A stretch of 64,000 nt of DNA from Charina bottae (taxonomy: Eukaryota > Chordata > Lepidosauria > Squamata > Charinaidae): contig JALMGJ010000011.1 in the NCBI GenBank assembly GCA_023362775.1, forward strand, positions 25,963,501 to 26,027,500, written 5' to 3'. Every line of letters begins with the position of its first letter. Within the stretch, counting starts at the first letter, position 1. Of this stretch, positions 25,001 through 34,443 are shown piece after piece. The notes under the pieces were generated by a model. The model ran no database searches and was not told the origin of the DNA. It worked only from the letters and a program-made list of their open reading frames with translations. The position numbers were made by a program, and so were the translations under genes.

Positions 25001-28000
25001 TCTCTGTTTATATACCCTGGCTTGTCCTACCTGTGTTGGTGGGGGTGTTGTACTCTCATTGGTAGTACCTTGATTGGGTTGTTGTTTGCTGCTTGGTTGA
25101 TTGACTGAGTTAATACTTCCTTGATTAGGGTCTATTGTGTTATTTGATTGCTCCTCTGGTGCTAATCTTGCTGTTAATCTTTGCCTATCTGGTTGTTGAT
25201 TGCTGGCAAGGAGTTTGTTTACCTCTATGTATCTGTTGATGGCTGCTTTTGCTGCCTTGTCAACAGACACATAAACAACATTTACATACCATTCATAAGA
25301 GACAATAGAAAAGCCAGAAGACCAGAACACCTCCTTGCCAGCAATGAAAGGTCTGCAAGAAAACAACAAGTCTCAGAGAGCACCATGGACTCCACAGTTC
25401 AACCCTGAGCTACAAATATTCTCTTCGATTGATAATTGAGAGTGTCAGCCTTGAGCTATGGAGTCTTGTGGTCTCATCCTTGCTTAGCACTGAAGGTGCA
25501 TTGAAAATTTCTGTCCATTATCATCCACACACAACATCAGTAATCTGTTGGGATGATAAAACAGAATATTTTATCCCATATTGGAGGAAGAATATAATTT
25601 GAATGAAGTAGGCAACATATAGCCTTTGTGACTTGCACACTGAACAGTATTGTCACACTCCTCCCTCGGTAACAAAGTATTGTTTGGTTACTACTGGCTA
25701 GCCTGCTCTTTCCGGATATTGCCCTCCACTGTTTTCTTCCTTCCCAATAACAATTCTGTTGGTAATATAGAGGATGATATTCCTACATGTTTGTGAGGCT
25801 CAAGCAATGTTATATGATCCTACTATAATAGGCAGAAGTTTTGCAAAGGACTGGATTTTGTTTAAACTGCACTGGAAGACAGAACAAATAGCTTCCCATG
25901 TATGGAAGAATTTCTAGAAAATCCTTAATTGATGGCAGCTACTACAGTATAAAGGTCACTGCTTGTTATGCCTGCACAAAATCAAGAGGTAGCCTTTGAC
26001 ACAGCTAATAACTAAAACAGTTCCTTGATAAGTACTCTTGGCTAGAAGGTGCTTGCTTATATGAATGTTGAGGGCTTTTCATGTTTGGTGACTATTACTT
26101 ACTACATACATGCACATATGCACAATCCCCACAACCTATAAATACCTGTTTCAATGGGGAGCAAAGAGAAATACTTATACAGCTGAAATCTATCCAGAAA
26201 GGAAAACTGTTATTCCTTAATCAGGTGCCTGGAGAAAGGTGTGTGTGAAGACAGGGAGTGGCATTCAAACTCACCCAATTAGTGTCTTAGATGACCTGGT
26301 CAGTGATTCCAACAGTGTCTGATTAACATAGGAAAATCGGTCTAGGTTTTGGGGTGTGGATTTAGGTAAGTTTTGACCTGGGCATATCTGAGTATAATCT
26401 TTGTTTGGAAAGGTCTAGAAAAGAAGATGGAAGTCTGGATGCAAATCATTCAGAAACTTCATAGGTTCAAGCTATCTAAAAGTAATCATTAACCTCCTCT
26501 GAACAAATCTCAAGCAGATAACATAGGCTACAAATTGGGAGAAATTCATCTAGATCGTTTCTGAATGACAAACAGTCTAATTTTGCATTTTCAGGATAAC
26601 AAACTTGCATTGTACTTCAAAAGTTACTATTCCCAAAATTTTACAACTGCCCCCCCAAATCTCCAAAATGAATATAAATGTGTGTAATAGAAAAGACTGT
26701 TTTGAAATGCATATATTTATGAAAATAATATGCTTCCTTCCCACCAAAAAAATTCAGTAAGGAAACTTGTTTATAAAATCTATGTACATTTGGGGAAATG
26801 TCAAAAATGTGTCTAAATTTGGACAAATAGGTACTGAAATAGATATACATTTTAATGTGAAGTTTGAAGGGGAAATATCAAAGTTTCAATGAACAAAATG
26901 TATTATTTTAATTTTATTTATTTGACTGCTGTCTATGCTTTTTAAGCCATTTTCAGAAATATGACATTTTCCCAAATAGAAGGTATTGTTGAAAAAAAAT
27001 AATTGTGATATTTGTAAAATAACAAGAACAACAGATTCACCTGTCTTGGACTACTAACTCTCTGGTTTAAAAAGAAATGGTCAGAAGCCAAAATAATGTC
27101 ATATGCTGGATGGATTATTTAATTTTAAAGTAATATATGTTTCCTCCTACTGGGGCAGCTCAGCAACCACAACCATGTGGAGAAGATTCCTTTCCACTTG
27201 ACTGTGAGGATGTATATGATCAAGGCTCAGAGACAGATGGAGTGTACCTCATCTTTCCAGCAGGTCCCAACGTCCCTGTTCCTGTGTACTGTGACATGAC
27301 CACTGATGATGGAAAATGGACGGTAATGAAGTCCTTGGGATGGGATCCAGGAAGGAAAGTGTATCCTATGAGGGCACTAGAGATCCTAGGTCTGGGCTAG
27401 ATTAGTAGCAAGTGTTCAGTGCTAGTCTTGTGGAAGTTCTCATAACCTTGATTTCTCTGAGCTTGGCCTGCTTTCCAGTTGTACTTCCATGTATAATTTG
27501 TGGTGTTGATGTTATTCAATATAAAGCTTTCAGAAACTTTGAAGCACAAATATCCCAACATTTTTCCACTCTGCGAGTTCAAGGAGGCAAATATGGAAGT
27601 GTTTCTCCCCTCAATTTCTCCCCACAGAGCCCTATGAGGTAAATTGGACTGGAAGAGCAGGATTGGCCAAAATTACTCTTTGGGCTCTAATATCAAGTGG
27701 GGACATGAATCTGGATCTTTCTCACTCTTTTGTCACTCTTTCTCATGGGGCACAGGTATCTGTGTCCCATGTGAATCTTTTCACTCCTTAATCTGAGCAT
27801 CAGAAGCATTTAGGATCAACCAGGAGCACAGTCTTTTCTGTGGTATCTCCCTGTTTATGGAAAAATGCCACAAAATCACAAAAGAACACCCTAGCTGACC
27901 TAATGAGATTTTGTTTCTCATTCCTGATTTAGCTGTCATTCTAGTTAATGTTTGCTGCTATCTGATAATTCAGTACTATTCCTTGTTTTGTTAGCCAACG

Positions 28001-30273
28001 TAGAAGTGAGATAGTGTACAGCATGGAAAAGTGGGATATAAAGGCCAGAAGTAAAAGAAGCAAATATGTATTTTAAATAGGAAGGTGCAAATAGGAAGGT
28101 GCTGAAGTGTGTGTGTGTGTGTGTGTGTTTAAACCAAGGCTGCTAGAGTAAGGCTTAGCATAGTGTATGAATCCAGCCATTTTGGATTATTCAATTAACC
28201 ATGTTTCAGCACTATAGATATATTATCCTTCATTATTTCCTTTCCATGATGTTGACAGGAATGCAGCTTCAGGGTAACTTTTGACAAAACTGATGTCAAT
28301 TTAACAATTATCTTTCCCCAAAACTCTTATATTTTCCTCTCCAGGTTTTCCAGAAACGCTTCAATGGGTCAATCAGTTTCTTTAGAGGATGGAATGACTA
28401 CAAGTTTGGCTTTGGCAGAGCAGACAATGAATATTGGCTCGGTAAATATGAACGGGTACAAGGAAATTCTTCCTTCTCCTTCTCCTTCTCCTTCTCCTTC
28501 TCCTTCTCCTTCTCCTTCTCCTTCTCCTTCTCCTCCTTCTCCTTTTCTCCTCCTCTTTTCTGAGGAGCCTGTAGATTCTCTGCCAAAAGCCCTCGATTTT
28601 TCCCATCCTTTTCCTTACTGGCTTCTCCCCAGTCCCATAATTCTATGCATCTCTTGATCCAGACATCTCCCTTTGCCAGAAACTTTTGGAATATAAAATG
28701 TTTGGGTTTCTCCCCTAAGCAGCTGGAACCTGGGCCAGAAAACTACAACATGAAGTGCAATTACTGTGTTTATTGTGAGTCTAGGCCAGCAAGCCCAGCC
28801 AAGAACTTTTTGCTTTTCTGTCCAGCCAGTCCTTTTTTGTAAAGAATGGGGGTCATCCCCAAAGGGTAGGAAAATAAATGGAGGTGTTTTGGACTTTTTC
28901 TCAAGATGTTAGAACCAAGTGCCCACTAACTATTTTCTATTTCCCACCTGGTCCAGGACTGCAAAATATCCACCTCCTGACCCTGAAGCAGAAATATGAG
29001 CTACGTGTGCAGCTGGAGGACTTTGAGAATAATACAGCCTTTGCCAAATATGCTGACTTCTCACTTTCTCCAAATGCAATCAGTGCAGAGGAAGATGGCT
29101 ACACGCTCCATGTATCTGGCTTTACTGATGGAGGGGCAGGTAAGGGGCCCCAGGTTCACAGTCCAATCTGAGTACCAAATGGAATAAAAGTGGGTCTCGA
29201 AATGAGGGCAGGAAACCCTACTTACAAAATGAAAGTCATGATGCATTTGCATCTGACTTTTTTTTCTTTTTAAGATAGAAGGTATTGCCTTGTCTCAGAC
29301 TTGGCAATGAGGCATTTGGATAGAATTAATTTGGATATGTGTGGTATCATGAATATTAGGATGGTGTTTCCAATCAAGGAGAATAGTTGTAGCTCAGGGT
29401 TGAACTGTGGAGTCCTTGGTGCTCTCTGAGCCTTGTTGTTTTCTTGCAGACGTTTCACTGCCAGACTAGGCAACATCTTCAGTGTGAAAACTGAAGATTG
29501 CACTGAAGATGTTGTCTAGTCTGGCAATGAAATGTCTGCAAGAAAACAACAAGGCTCAGAGCGCACCAAGGACTCCACAGGATGGTGCTTGTCCCCAGCC
29601 TAGTTTATAAATCAACTATACCCAACTTGGTGTCCTTCTGATGTATTGGGTCTATAATTTCCAAAACCTTACTTGGCCATGGGGGTCCAAACATTAACAT
29701 AAATACACATGTGTCTTAAAAATGTGTCTACAGGGAGCTGTTTTTCTCTCCCTAAGACAGATGTCTTACTCTGCACCTTGGTATATGGGATCAGAGTTTC
29801 TTTTGGGAAAATCAAAAGTCATTTAAAAGATTTTTACAGCATGTTCCCTCCAACCTTGAAACATATATTATGAGATGTGCCCATTCACAGGAAAATATCC
29901 CAGTGCCTACTGTCCCTGACCAGTAGGGTCCAATGGACTTACTCTCCAATAGACACCCAAGGACATTCTTGCAGGCTTTGTGAAGTCTCCATTTTTACCA
30001 TTATTTCTCTTGATGATCCCACCAGGAGATTCATTGTCCTATCACAGTGGCCAGAAGTTCTCCACATTTGACCGTGACCAAGACCTTTATGTGCAGAACT
30101 GTGCAGCCCTCTCATCAGGTGCCTGGTGGTTCAAGAGCTGCCATTTTTCCAACCTCAATGGCTTCTACCTTGGTGGACCCCATCTGTCCTATGCTAATGG
30201 CATTAACTGGTACCAGTGGAAAGGCTTCTACTATTCTCTCAAGAGAAGTGAGATGAAAATACGTCGTGTTTGA
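11955..30273 (+). CDS. MFAP4: Microfibril-associated glycoprotein 4 (MFAP4-like), six coding exons
   Basis: Coding exons are 11955-11960, 22163-22244 (or from 22154), 27159-27322, 28345-28441, 28957-29139 and 30026-30273. All junctions are GT-AG and all phases agree, giving about 259 aa against 255 in human. Residues 1-29 form a signal peptide with a hydrophobic Leu/Phe/Pro core. The rest is a fibrinogen C-terminal domain: [71 protein letters not shown]4 is a secreted extracellular-matrix lectin-like protein that binds elastin, fibrillin and collagen. Both sequons match positions glycosylated in mammals (N91 in NGS, N141 in NNT). The N-terminal RGD of mammalian MFAP4 is replaced by RGQ. Intron 1 is 10.2 kb and repeat-rich. 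The locus could be an MFAP4 paralogue rather than the one-to-one orthologue. Confidence 0.93.
12208..12420 (+). mobile_element. Diverged tRNA-derived SINE
   Basis: CAGCATGGTGGAGTGGTCTAAG, ...GGCCAGTCCCTTTCTCTGGGC and a GGATATAAAATTAACACATAAATAAAT tail follow the same order as the SINE at 2347, with more divergence. It lies in MFAP4 intron 1. Confidence 0.55.
12430..13580. other. MFAP4 intron 1, unremarkable part
   Basis: AT-rich intronic sequence with no exon, RNA or repeat with definable ends that I can support. Confidence 0.5.
13588..13868. mobile_element. Non-autonomous hAT-like element, GCTTTCCAAA family (copy 3, GC-rich core)
   Basis: It starts CAGGGCTTTCCAAAG and ends GTTTGGAAAGCTCTG. 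The flanks CTATAAAG and CTTTAAGG match at 6 of 8 positions. The core is CpG-rich (GGCGGCGGCGCGCGCG) and contains the short block CGCTAAAACGCGG, which copy 4 at 40336 also has. No coding function; the open frames here come from GC-rich composition. Confidence 0.85.
14285..14770 (-). mobile_element. Probable non-LTR retrotransposon remnant (left part)
   Basis: The segment starts with poly(T)-like GTTTTTTTGAAAACTTTATT and is A/T-rich with CCATCCTGATAACCACATTTA near its right end. The same sentence (CCATCCTGATAAACACATTTA) recurs at 17290, beyond the hAT-like insertion. This shows an AT-rich repeat, probably a LINE tail on the - strand, with an internal repeat. The similar AAACTTTATTAAA start at 44780 supports this. 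Confidence 0.45.
14779..17218. mobile_element. 2.44-kb hAT-like element carrying a hairpin tandem array
   Basis: The left terminus is CAAGGGTCGGAAATGG and the right terminus is TTTGCCGACCCCTG, which are inverted repeats. Perfect 8-bp target duplications ACCTAGGC lie at 14771-14778 and 17219-17226, as expected for a hAT transposon. Just inside the left end is GCGGCTCGCGAGCC-like sequence. A scrap of the GCTTTCCAAA family end is at 14978-15010. The interior from 15090 to 16980 is a GC-rich tandem array (separate entry), and 17050-17150 holds a repeated ATTGGCT/GC-box module. No transposase could be seen. The long open frames on both strands are products of the GC-rich repeats, not genes. Confidence 0.88.
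15090..16980. repeat. Tandem array of eight hairpin units, 456-bp higher-order dimer
   Basis: Eight palindromes recur about every 228 bp, centred near 15157, 15385, 15613, 15841, 16068, 16297, 16524 and 16755. Each has arms of roughly 45 bp (GAGGGCATTTTCGGGGTCCC..., CCTGCCCTTTCGAAGGGGC) around a GGCAGCAGCAGCAGCAGTGC loop. Linkers alternate between two types: GCGGCGCTCAGC with GGGCAAGCGTG (A) and GCTGCGCCAGC with GGGCAGCGTG (B). They run A-B-A-B-A-B-B, so identical landmarks recur every 456 bp. After the last hairpin the linker is inverted (16820-16925), and a decayed inverted linker precedes the first hairpin (15030-15090). Confidence 0.93.
17227..18500 (-). mobile_element. Probable non-LTR retrotransposon remnant (right part)
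   Basis: It continues the AT-rich repeat interrupted at 14779. On the - strand, 17314-17721 is open for 135 residues (starts [15 protein letters not shown]). It is charged and coiled-coil-like, as in a LINE first ORF, but I do not recognise the family. Up to about 18500 the sequence resembles an untranslated leader. It lies in MFAP4 intron 1. Confidence 0.4.
18700..18960. other. Unassigned repeat-like segment
   Basis: The - strand is open for 72 residues at 18722-18940 but has no recognisable family and no splice context. It lies between the retroelement remnant and the L2 tail. Confidence 0.35.
18965..21235 (-). mobile_element. L2-type LINE, 5'-truncated, with reverse transcriptase
   Basis: On the - strand a broken ORF reads from the segment before the reverse transcriptase ([20 protein letters not shown], about 21209-20451). 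It then runs through the RT core at 20342-19896 ([41 protein letters not shown]) to the C-terminal region at 19601-19005 ([45 protein letters not shown]). This is the ORF2 arrangement of L2/CR1-clade LINEs. The endonuclease is missing and stops and frameshifts break the frame, so it is dead. The YADD catalytic motif is still present. The 3' end is the TTTATTTATTTTATT tail near 18968. It lies in MFAP4 intron 1. Confidence 0.88.
21240..21660 (-). other. Retroelement-like sequence beyond the L2 5' end
   Basis: The - strand at 21361-21235 is open (starts [16 protein letters not shown], charged) and may be the continuation of the retroelement remnant into which the L2 inserted. I cannot name the family. 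Confidence 0.3.
22060..22097. repeat. (AAT)n microsatellite
   Basis: Twelve AAT/TAA units, 56 bp upstream of the upper acceptor of MFAP4 exon 2. Confidence 0.95.
22163..22244 (+). CDS. MFAP4: MFAP4 coding exon 2 (signal peptide)
   Basis: It encodes a hydrophobic segment ([19 protein letters not shown]) followed by RGQAINA, and ends G|GTAAGT in phase 1. A second acceptor 9 nt upstream (exon start 22154) is in the same frame and would add LSQ. I prefer 22163 because of the G after AG and because it gives an N-terminus MKA, as in mammals. Confidence 0.8.
22530..22715 (-). mobile_element. tRNA-derived SINE fragment
   Basis: Read in reverse it contains GAGCCAGTTTGGTGTAGTGG, GGCCAGTCACCCTCTCTCAG and GGAGGCAATGGCAAACCACT, ending in a poly(A) tail (TTTTTTTTTTT on the + strand at 22539-22549). 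It belongs to the same family as 2347. Confidence 0.75.
22720..23210. other. MFAP4 intron 2, nothing recognised
   Basis: No exon, RNA or repeat with clear ends seen. Confidence 0.5.
23215..23412 (-). mobile_element. 5S-rRNA-related SINE fragment
   Basis: The block 23357-23410 (GATCCAAACACTAATCAGGG, TGACCCTGCATAGCTTCTGAG) is the reverse of the internal part of vertebrate 5S rRNA (CTAAGCAGGGTCGGGC... TTGGATGG), with many changes. It follows a CTCAAGTCAAGCTTAACTCC tail-like block. A 5S-headed SINE (SINE3-like) is the likely source. It is not a functional 5S gene. Confidence 0.55.
24125..24540 (+). mobile_element. RTE-BovB-like LINE 3' end
   Basis: The + strand is open at 24092-24529 and encodes [40 protein letters not shown] and [16 protein letters not shown], then [12 protein letters not shown] with a stop. 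These are C-terminal words of the BovB ORF. The nucleotide end TGAACAAATAAACAACA is close to that of the copy at 1660. It is 5'-truncated and lies in MFAP4 intron 2. Confidence 0.8.
24905..25410. repeat. Inverted pair of Penelope-like end sequences
   Basis: The left copy (24910-24980; GTTGTTTTCTTGCAGACATT, GCAACATCTTCAGTG) is matched in reverse by the right copy (25338-25400; GGTCTGCAAGAAAACAACAA, AGAGCACCATGGACTCCAC). The spacer between them has its own open frame on the - strand. The words read on the - strand ([14 protein letters not shown]) are ones I associate with Penelope-like retroelement ends in reptiles. Confidence 0.55.
25430..27120. other. MFAP4 intron 2, nothing recognised
   Basis: Very AT-rich intronic DNA without supportable features. 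Confidence 0.5.
27159..27322 (+). CDS. MFAP4: MFAP4 coding exon 3 (start of fibrinogen domain)
   Basis: It enters in phase 1 after GGGGCAG and leaves in phase 0 before GTAATG. It encodes [26 protein letters not shown] and [13 protein letters not shown], the N-terminal subdomain of the fibrinogen-related domain. Confidence 0.95.
28107..28128. repeat. (GT)n microsatellite
   Basis: Eleven GT units in MFAP4 intron 3. Confidence 0.95.
28345..28441 (+). CDS. MFAP4: MFAP4 coding exon 4
   Basis: It encodes [19 protein letters not shown] and [13 protein letters not shown], with the NGS sequon. The acceptor is CTCTCCAG and the donor G|GTAAAT. A long CT-rich hexamer repeat begins about 27 bp beyond the donor. 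Confidence 0.95.
28468..28553. repeat. (CTTCTC)n hexamer repeat
   Basis: About 13 near-perfect units on the + strand, all pyrimidine, beginning about 27 bp after the MFAP4 exon 4 donor. Arginine-rich and Ser-Pro-rich open frames across it are composition artefacts. Confidence 0.95.
28957..29139 (+). CDS. MFAP4: MFAP4 coding exon 5
   Basis: It encodes [38 protein letters not shown] and [12 protein letters not shown]. The second conserved N-glycosylation sequon (NNT) is present. Both ends are phase 1, with consensus splice sites. Confidence 0.95.
29405..29580. repeat. Inverted repeat (80-bp arms, 16-bp spacer) of Penelope-like sequence
   Basis: Arms 29405-29484 and 29501-29580 are reverse complements with about four mismatches (CTGTGGAGTCCTTGGTGC against GCGCACCAAGGACTCCACAG, and so on). 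The sequence is the same family as the pair at 24905-25410. It lies in MFAP4 intron 5. Confidence 0.88.
30026..30273 (+). CDS. MFAP4: MFAP4 coding exon 6 (end of fibrinogen domain)
   Basis: It encodes [18 protein letters not shown], the calcium-site region, then [19 protein letters not shown] with the C-terminal disulfide cysteines, and [16 protein letters not shown]. It ends RRV followed by TGA at 30271-30273. Confidence 0.96.
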
Positions 30274-30432
30274 GACCCGAGGCATCTGGTGGCTCTTCCC
30301 ATTCTCCTATTCTAGCAGCCACTGGAATCTTGATGAATTTCCAATTATTAATGTATTTCATTATTTTGGCTCTATTTTCCTACCATTAGCATGCAGCCTC
30401 CACCAAATTATCCCTCAGAGAACACAGCTCTC

Positions 30433-30438
30433 AATAAA
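30433..30438 (+). terminator. MFAP4: MFAP4 polyadenylation signal
   Basis: A canonical AATAAA lies 160 bp after the stop codon. It is the first such signal downstream on the + strand. No GU-rich element was assessed. Confidence 0.7.
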
Positions 30439-30439
30439 G

Positions 30440-31810
30440 ATACCCATTTCTCAGGCCCTGCATTATTGGGATCCAACACTACTGGACAGTCACCAATGCC
30501 CCATGCTGTCAGGGATCCCACTAATTACCACTATTATGGTAGCCACCAACCTCCCTGCTCTTCCAGGAAACCCAGGCTTGTTTCATCAGCAGCAATATCT
30601 CTGTTCATGGATCCATAAGCCCAGCTCACCTCCTTCTATTGGGTGTCTGCCATTTTAGTGTCCCAAAACGAAATGCCCAAGACCAAGCATTGCATTGGGA
30701 ACATATCAGAAATAGACCTCATATCTCTTCTAGCTGACTGCTCCTCTGCAGCAGGAAAAAAATGGAGGAAGCTGGTAGTGGTTACAGTAGTGTCCCAGGC
30801 TAATCTGCCTACCTGAATTGATGAAACTGAGGCACATTGTATTGAGAGAACTGGGAGAAGTTCCTGCCTGTCCCCACTCCCAGAGCTACATAAATCCTCC
30901 AGCAAAGGATTTGTAATGCTCAAAACTACAGTGACCAGAGGATTTAGGACAGAACTCAGGACACTCTTAAGAATGTTCAGAGAAGAAGTATCCAGTTGGA
31001 AGTTTCTGGCAAAGTTTGATACGTTTCCACTTAAACTACAAATGAAACAATAATGGGAACAGGTATTGTACAGTCCAGGGAAAAAGTTCCCAACCAAAGG
31101 ATGGTGACGGCAATTACCCTCTTTATATCTCTTTGTTTTTTTAATTTTAAAATGAAAGCCCATTCTCCAAAGATGGACAATTGAAAGACCAGTAGAACTG
31201 TTAACAGTAGAAAGGCTTTTAAGGCCACCCTTTCTGGGCCAAATCCCACACCCATACGTCTACCCAATCATCAAATTGTTTCTACAGCATCTGTCTGGAC
31301 AGTGACATGGTCCAAGTTCTAAAGTAAAAGTCTGAAGATGGAAATCCTCCTTCTAGCCTGCTCTCGTGTCTTGCCAATAGACTTGTTTTGACTATAGCCT
31401 GTTCAACATCTGGATTCTGTTCTCAGTAATTAAGTCTATAGGACACCTGAGGCTACAGTACTGAAATGGGCAGAGATCCCAGAAAATCTGATGTTCTTTT
31501 GCATGTTCCAAGGAAATCAGTTTGGGTCTTGCAAAAGCGTGTTGTGGGAGAGATTGATAAATTGGTGGTTAGACCTACAGCAGTGAAGGTTTGAATCTCT
31601 AGTCTGTAGTCTGTGAAGGGGGTGTGTGTAGAAAATCCAAGCCAAAAGGTGAAATTAATTAATTAATTAATTTCTGGAAAGATTACACAAGAGGTAAGAA
31701 CAAGTTATTACCAACTATACAAATTAAGGCACTTGGATGTAATGCAGGAAACATAGATGGATTTGGAATCTTAGAAGGTGATGTCTTCCTTGCTTTGTTT
31801 CTGGGCACAA
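30440..31810. other. Intergenic region downstream of MFAP4
   Basis: No exon or repeat with definable ends. Short open frames on the - strand (30636-31267) have no recognisable domain. Confidence 0.5.
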
Positions 31811-31820
31811 TAGTATAGAT

Positions 31821-32120
31821 CAGGGGTCCCCAACTTGTTAGTAAGTGGGCCGTGGGGCTCCCGCCCGCAAACCCTGCCCCCTTCCGTGCCATTGGCTCCC
31901 GCCCGCAAACCCCGCCTCCCAGTGCTTGCGATTGGCTCCCACCCACAAACACCCCCCGGTGTGTGCAATTGGCTCCCACCCACAAGCCCCGCCCTCCTGT
32001 CTGCGGAAATCCCGGAACCCCCCCCCGTCCGCTGAAATCCCGGAAACCCTGTCCCCCCAGTCCACGGAAAAATCATCTTTTGAAACCGGTCCCTGGTGCC
32101 AAAAAGGTTGGGAACCCCTG
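31821..32120. mobile_element. hAT-like element with CAGGGGTCCCCAAC termini
   Basis: The left end CAGGGGTCCCCAACTTG and the right end GGTTGGGAACCCCTG are inverted repeats. The flanks (GTATAGAT and AATAGATT) only roughly agree. The interior holds several copies of an ATTGGCTCCCRCCCRCAA-type block followed by a C-rich GC-box sequence. No coding capacity. Confidence 0.8.
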
Positions 32121-32129
32121 AATAGATTG

Positions 32130-32830
32130 CTGAGTGTGTGAAGGAAGGCAGACTTCCCTGAGGATGTGATGAGAGGCTTTGTTCCCATGAGTCACTGCAA
32201 ATTTCCCAGCAGACAATGCCGCTGTCCAAACAGAATTGGGAATTGCACAGTTTACCTAGCATTCTACAACTGAAAGACTGAATCTGTAAGGAATTGTCAA
32301 AAGTCAGTTGTCTCTTTTGAATTTTATTGACCATTTGAAAAGAGATTAAAAGAAGTACAGAGAGAGAGAGCGAGCAGGGTACAACCAAATTCCACACTTT
32401 TAGAATCTTTCTGCTTTCCTTACTTCACGCTTCATCTCTTTTCCACAAAGGATAAATAAGTTACTTGCAATGCAATTTAAGAGATGGCAGCTACGCCCAC
32501 TATGTACTGCTTTAGTTTTGTACCCAAAGCAATTAATCCCAGAATGGATTCACATGGAAATGTAATGGATGTCAGCAAATAGTTCCATGGCTAGCTGATA
32601 CTAGAGGCCAGCCAAGGATGACATTTTCCATTCCCCTCCATTCTGCTTATTATCTTAGGGTAGGTGTTAGAGCAAAGATACATGTAATGAAAAGGATTGG
32701 CAATTCATTGAGAGCCTATCAAAGGAAGTAGGGAGGACACAGTGAAAGCATTATGTTTTTCTTTACCACTAGAGGGAGCATGCCACCCTAGTCTTTATCA
32801 TTACCAGCAAATCCAAATCTTGATGCTGAA
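32130..32830. other. Intergenic, no gene recognised
   Basis: The stretch 32480-32600 (ATGCAATTTAAGAGATGGCA, CTACGCCCACTATGTACTGC) resembles the RNF112-like 3' flank at 45900-46000. The duplicated block therefore probably starts here. Confidence 0.45.
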
Positions 32831-33552
32831 AAGAATGTCATTTTGTTGCTATTCCTTAATGGTTCTATAATAAAGGACTGATTCTTGATAGTTTTAGGAT
32901 AGATGAATTCATGTGTAACCTACCCTTTGGGATATCTGTGGCCAGAGAAGAGAGGTACAGTCTTACTACAGAAGAAGGTGTAGGCTCCAGACTCTTCCAA
33001 CCTTTAAGATGTATCCCATCAGAGAAAAAGGCTCCTCTCATTTGACAGAACTTCCTGTTCTTCAACCTTGCATTGTTCTTCAACCACATTCTCAGCCTTC
33101 CGAGTCTCAGAGTTCCCCAATGCTGTTCCTCACAGTAGCGCCCACTCCTTCTCCAACAGTGCAAAGGTGCTTGGACCTCCCATGGTCCCAATGGTAAATG
33201 TAGTACCACTACTAGTGCTTAGCAAAATGGCTTCTAAAGCAAACAGGAGATTTGTAATGATGGATGTGTTTTTCAGAAAAACGTCAGCCTCATCTTGCAG
33301 TTAGGACTTGAACAATGAGGTGAAACTGGTCAGAATTGGCTTGTCACCCTGAAGTGACTCATTGTATTCTTGGACTAGCTCCTGCTGCTTCTTCAGAAGG
33401 AGCTGAGTCATAGAGATGGATGTTTCTCTTGGGTTTGCAAACATGGACTGTGAGAGTAGATCCTGAGGTAGAAGAGGAAGGATGGAAGCATTATAGAAGT
33501 GGGTGGGGAAGGAGGAAAGGGAAGTGTTAACTCACAACTCAACAATCTGAGC

Positions 33553-33606
33553 CGTCGTCGTCGTCATCATCATCATCATCATCATCGTCATCGTCATCAT
33601 CATCAT
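33553..33606. repeat. (ATC/GTC)n trinucleotide repeat
   Basis: Interrupted CGTCGT/CATCAT array inside the RNF112 pseudocopy. Confidence 0.9.
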
Positions 33607-34443
33607 CCTGTCCTTCTTCCTGGATGACCAGATTCCCCCCAAACCCCATTTTAAGTTCACAATTACCAACTGAGGTCAGTTGAGGTTAAAAGAATCCATA
33701 CTTAATTTGGTGAGCTAAGCTTTGGAGCTAACTGGAAATGTTAATCTAAGTCTCCCTGGGGGAACACTTCACAAAACCTCAACTAATATTATTTCTGAAA
33801 TACCAAAAACCTTTTCACAGTTTCACAGTTTTCACAATCCTACCTCAGGCAATATCAATCCAAAGTAACTCTCTTTTCCTGAATTTAACCCCCATCCACC
33901 TACATCACACACATCTTTCTTAATATTCTCAGCTGAACATTCTGGACATTACAAAGTCTACTTTAGCCATCTAGTGGTCTGGCTGTGAATTATCATATTC
34001 TAAGCAGTCCTAGTCTATCATGTTCTGCCCAAATTTCAAACCTATCCCCTTCCCTGCAAACCCCACCCTTCAATTTTGCCCTCAGATCTAATTATGATTT
34101 AGTGAAATGCAATGCAACTTTAGCTCCCAAAGCTGTGCAAATCTCTCCATTTCAACTTACAGTAGTCAAACAATATAAATCTGTTCCACCTCTACCCCAT
34201 TCTATTATCAGACTCTCCCAAATTCTCAAAACTATTATTCTTTTGGTTTTTTCCTAAAGGTATTTTCAGATTAGTCTCTCCCTTTCCTCCCATCTGTTCT
34301 TTGACGAATTCTGTAAATTTCTGCTGTAAACTTTTCCAGGTTCTTTCACTGTGTAAAGTTTCAGCCATCTGTGGAGAGGGAAAAAGGAAATGGGTGGCAG
34401 ATGCGCAAAATACACATCTTGAGTTCCTTCAAATTCCAGAAAG

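Noticed and set aside
28382..28657. Arg-rich and Ser-Pro-repeat open frames
   Set aside because: Direct translation of the CTTCTC hexamer microsatellite in MFAP4 intron 4.
32865..33209. 114-residue - strand frame
   Set aside because: It is an out-of-frame reading of the decayed terminal exon of the RNF112 pseudocopy.
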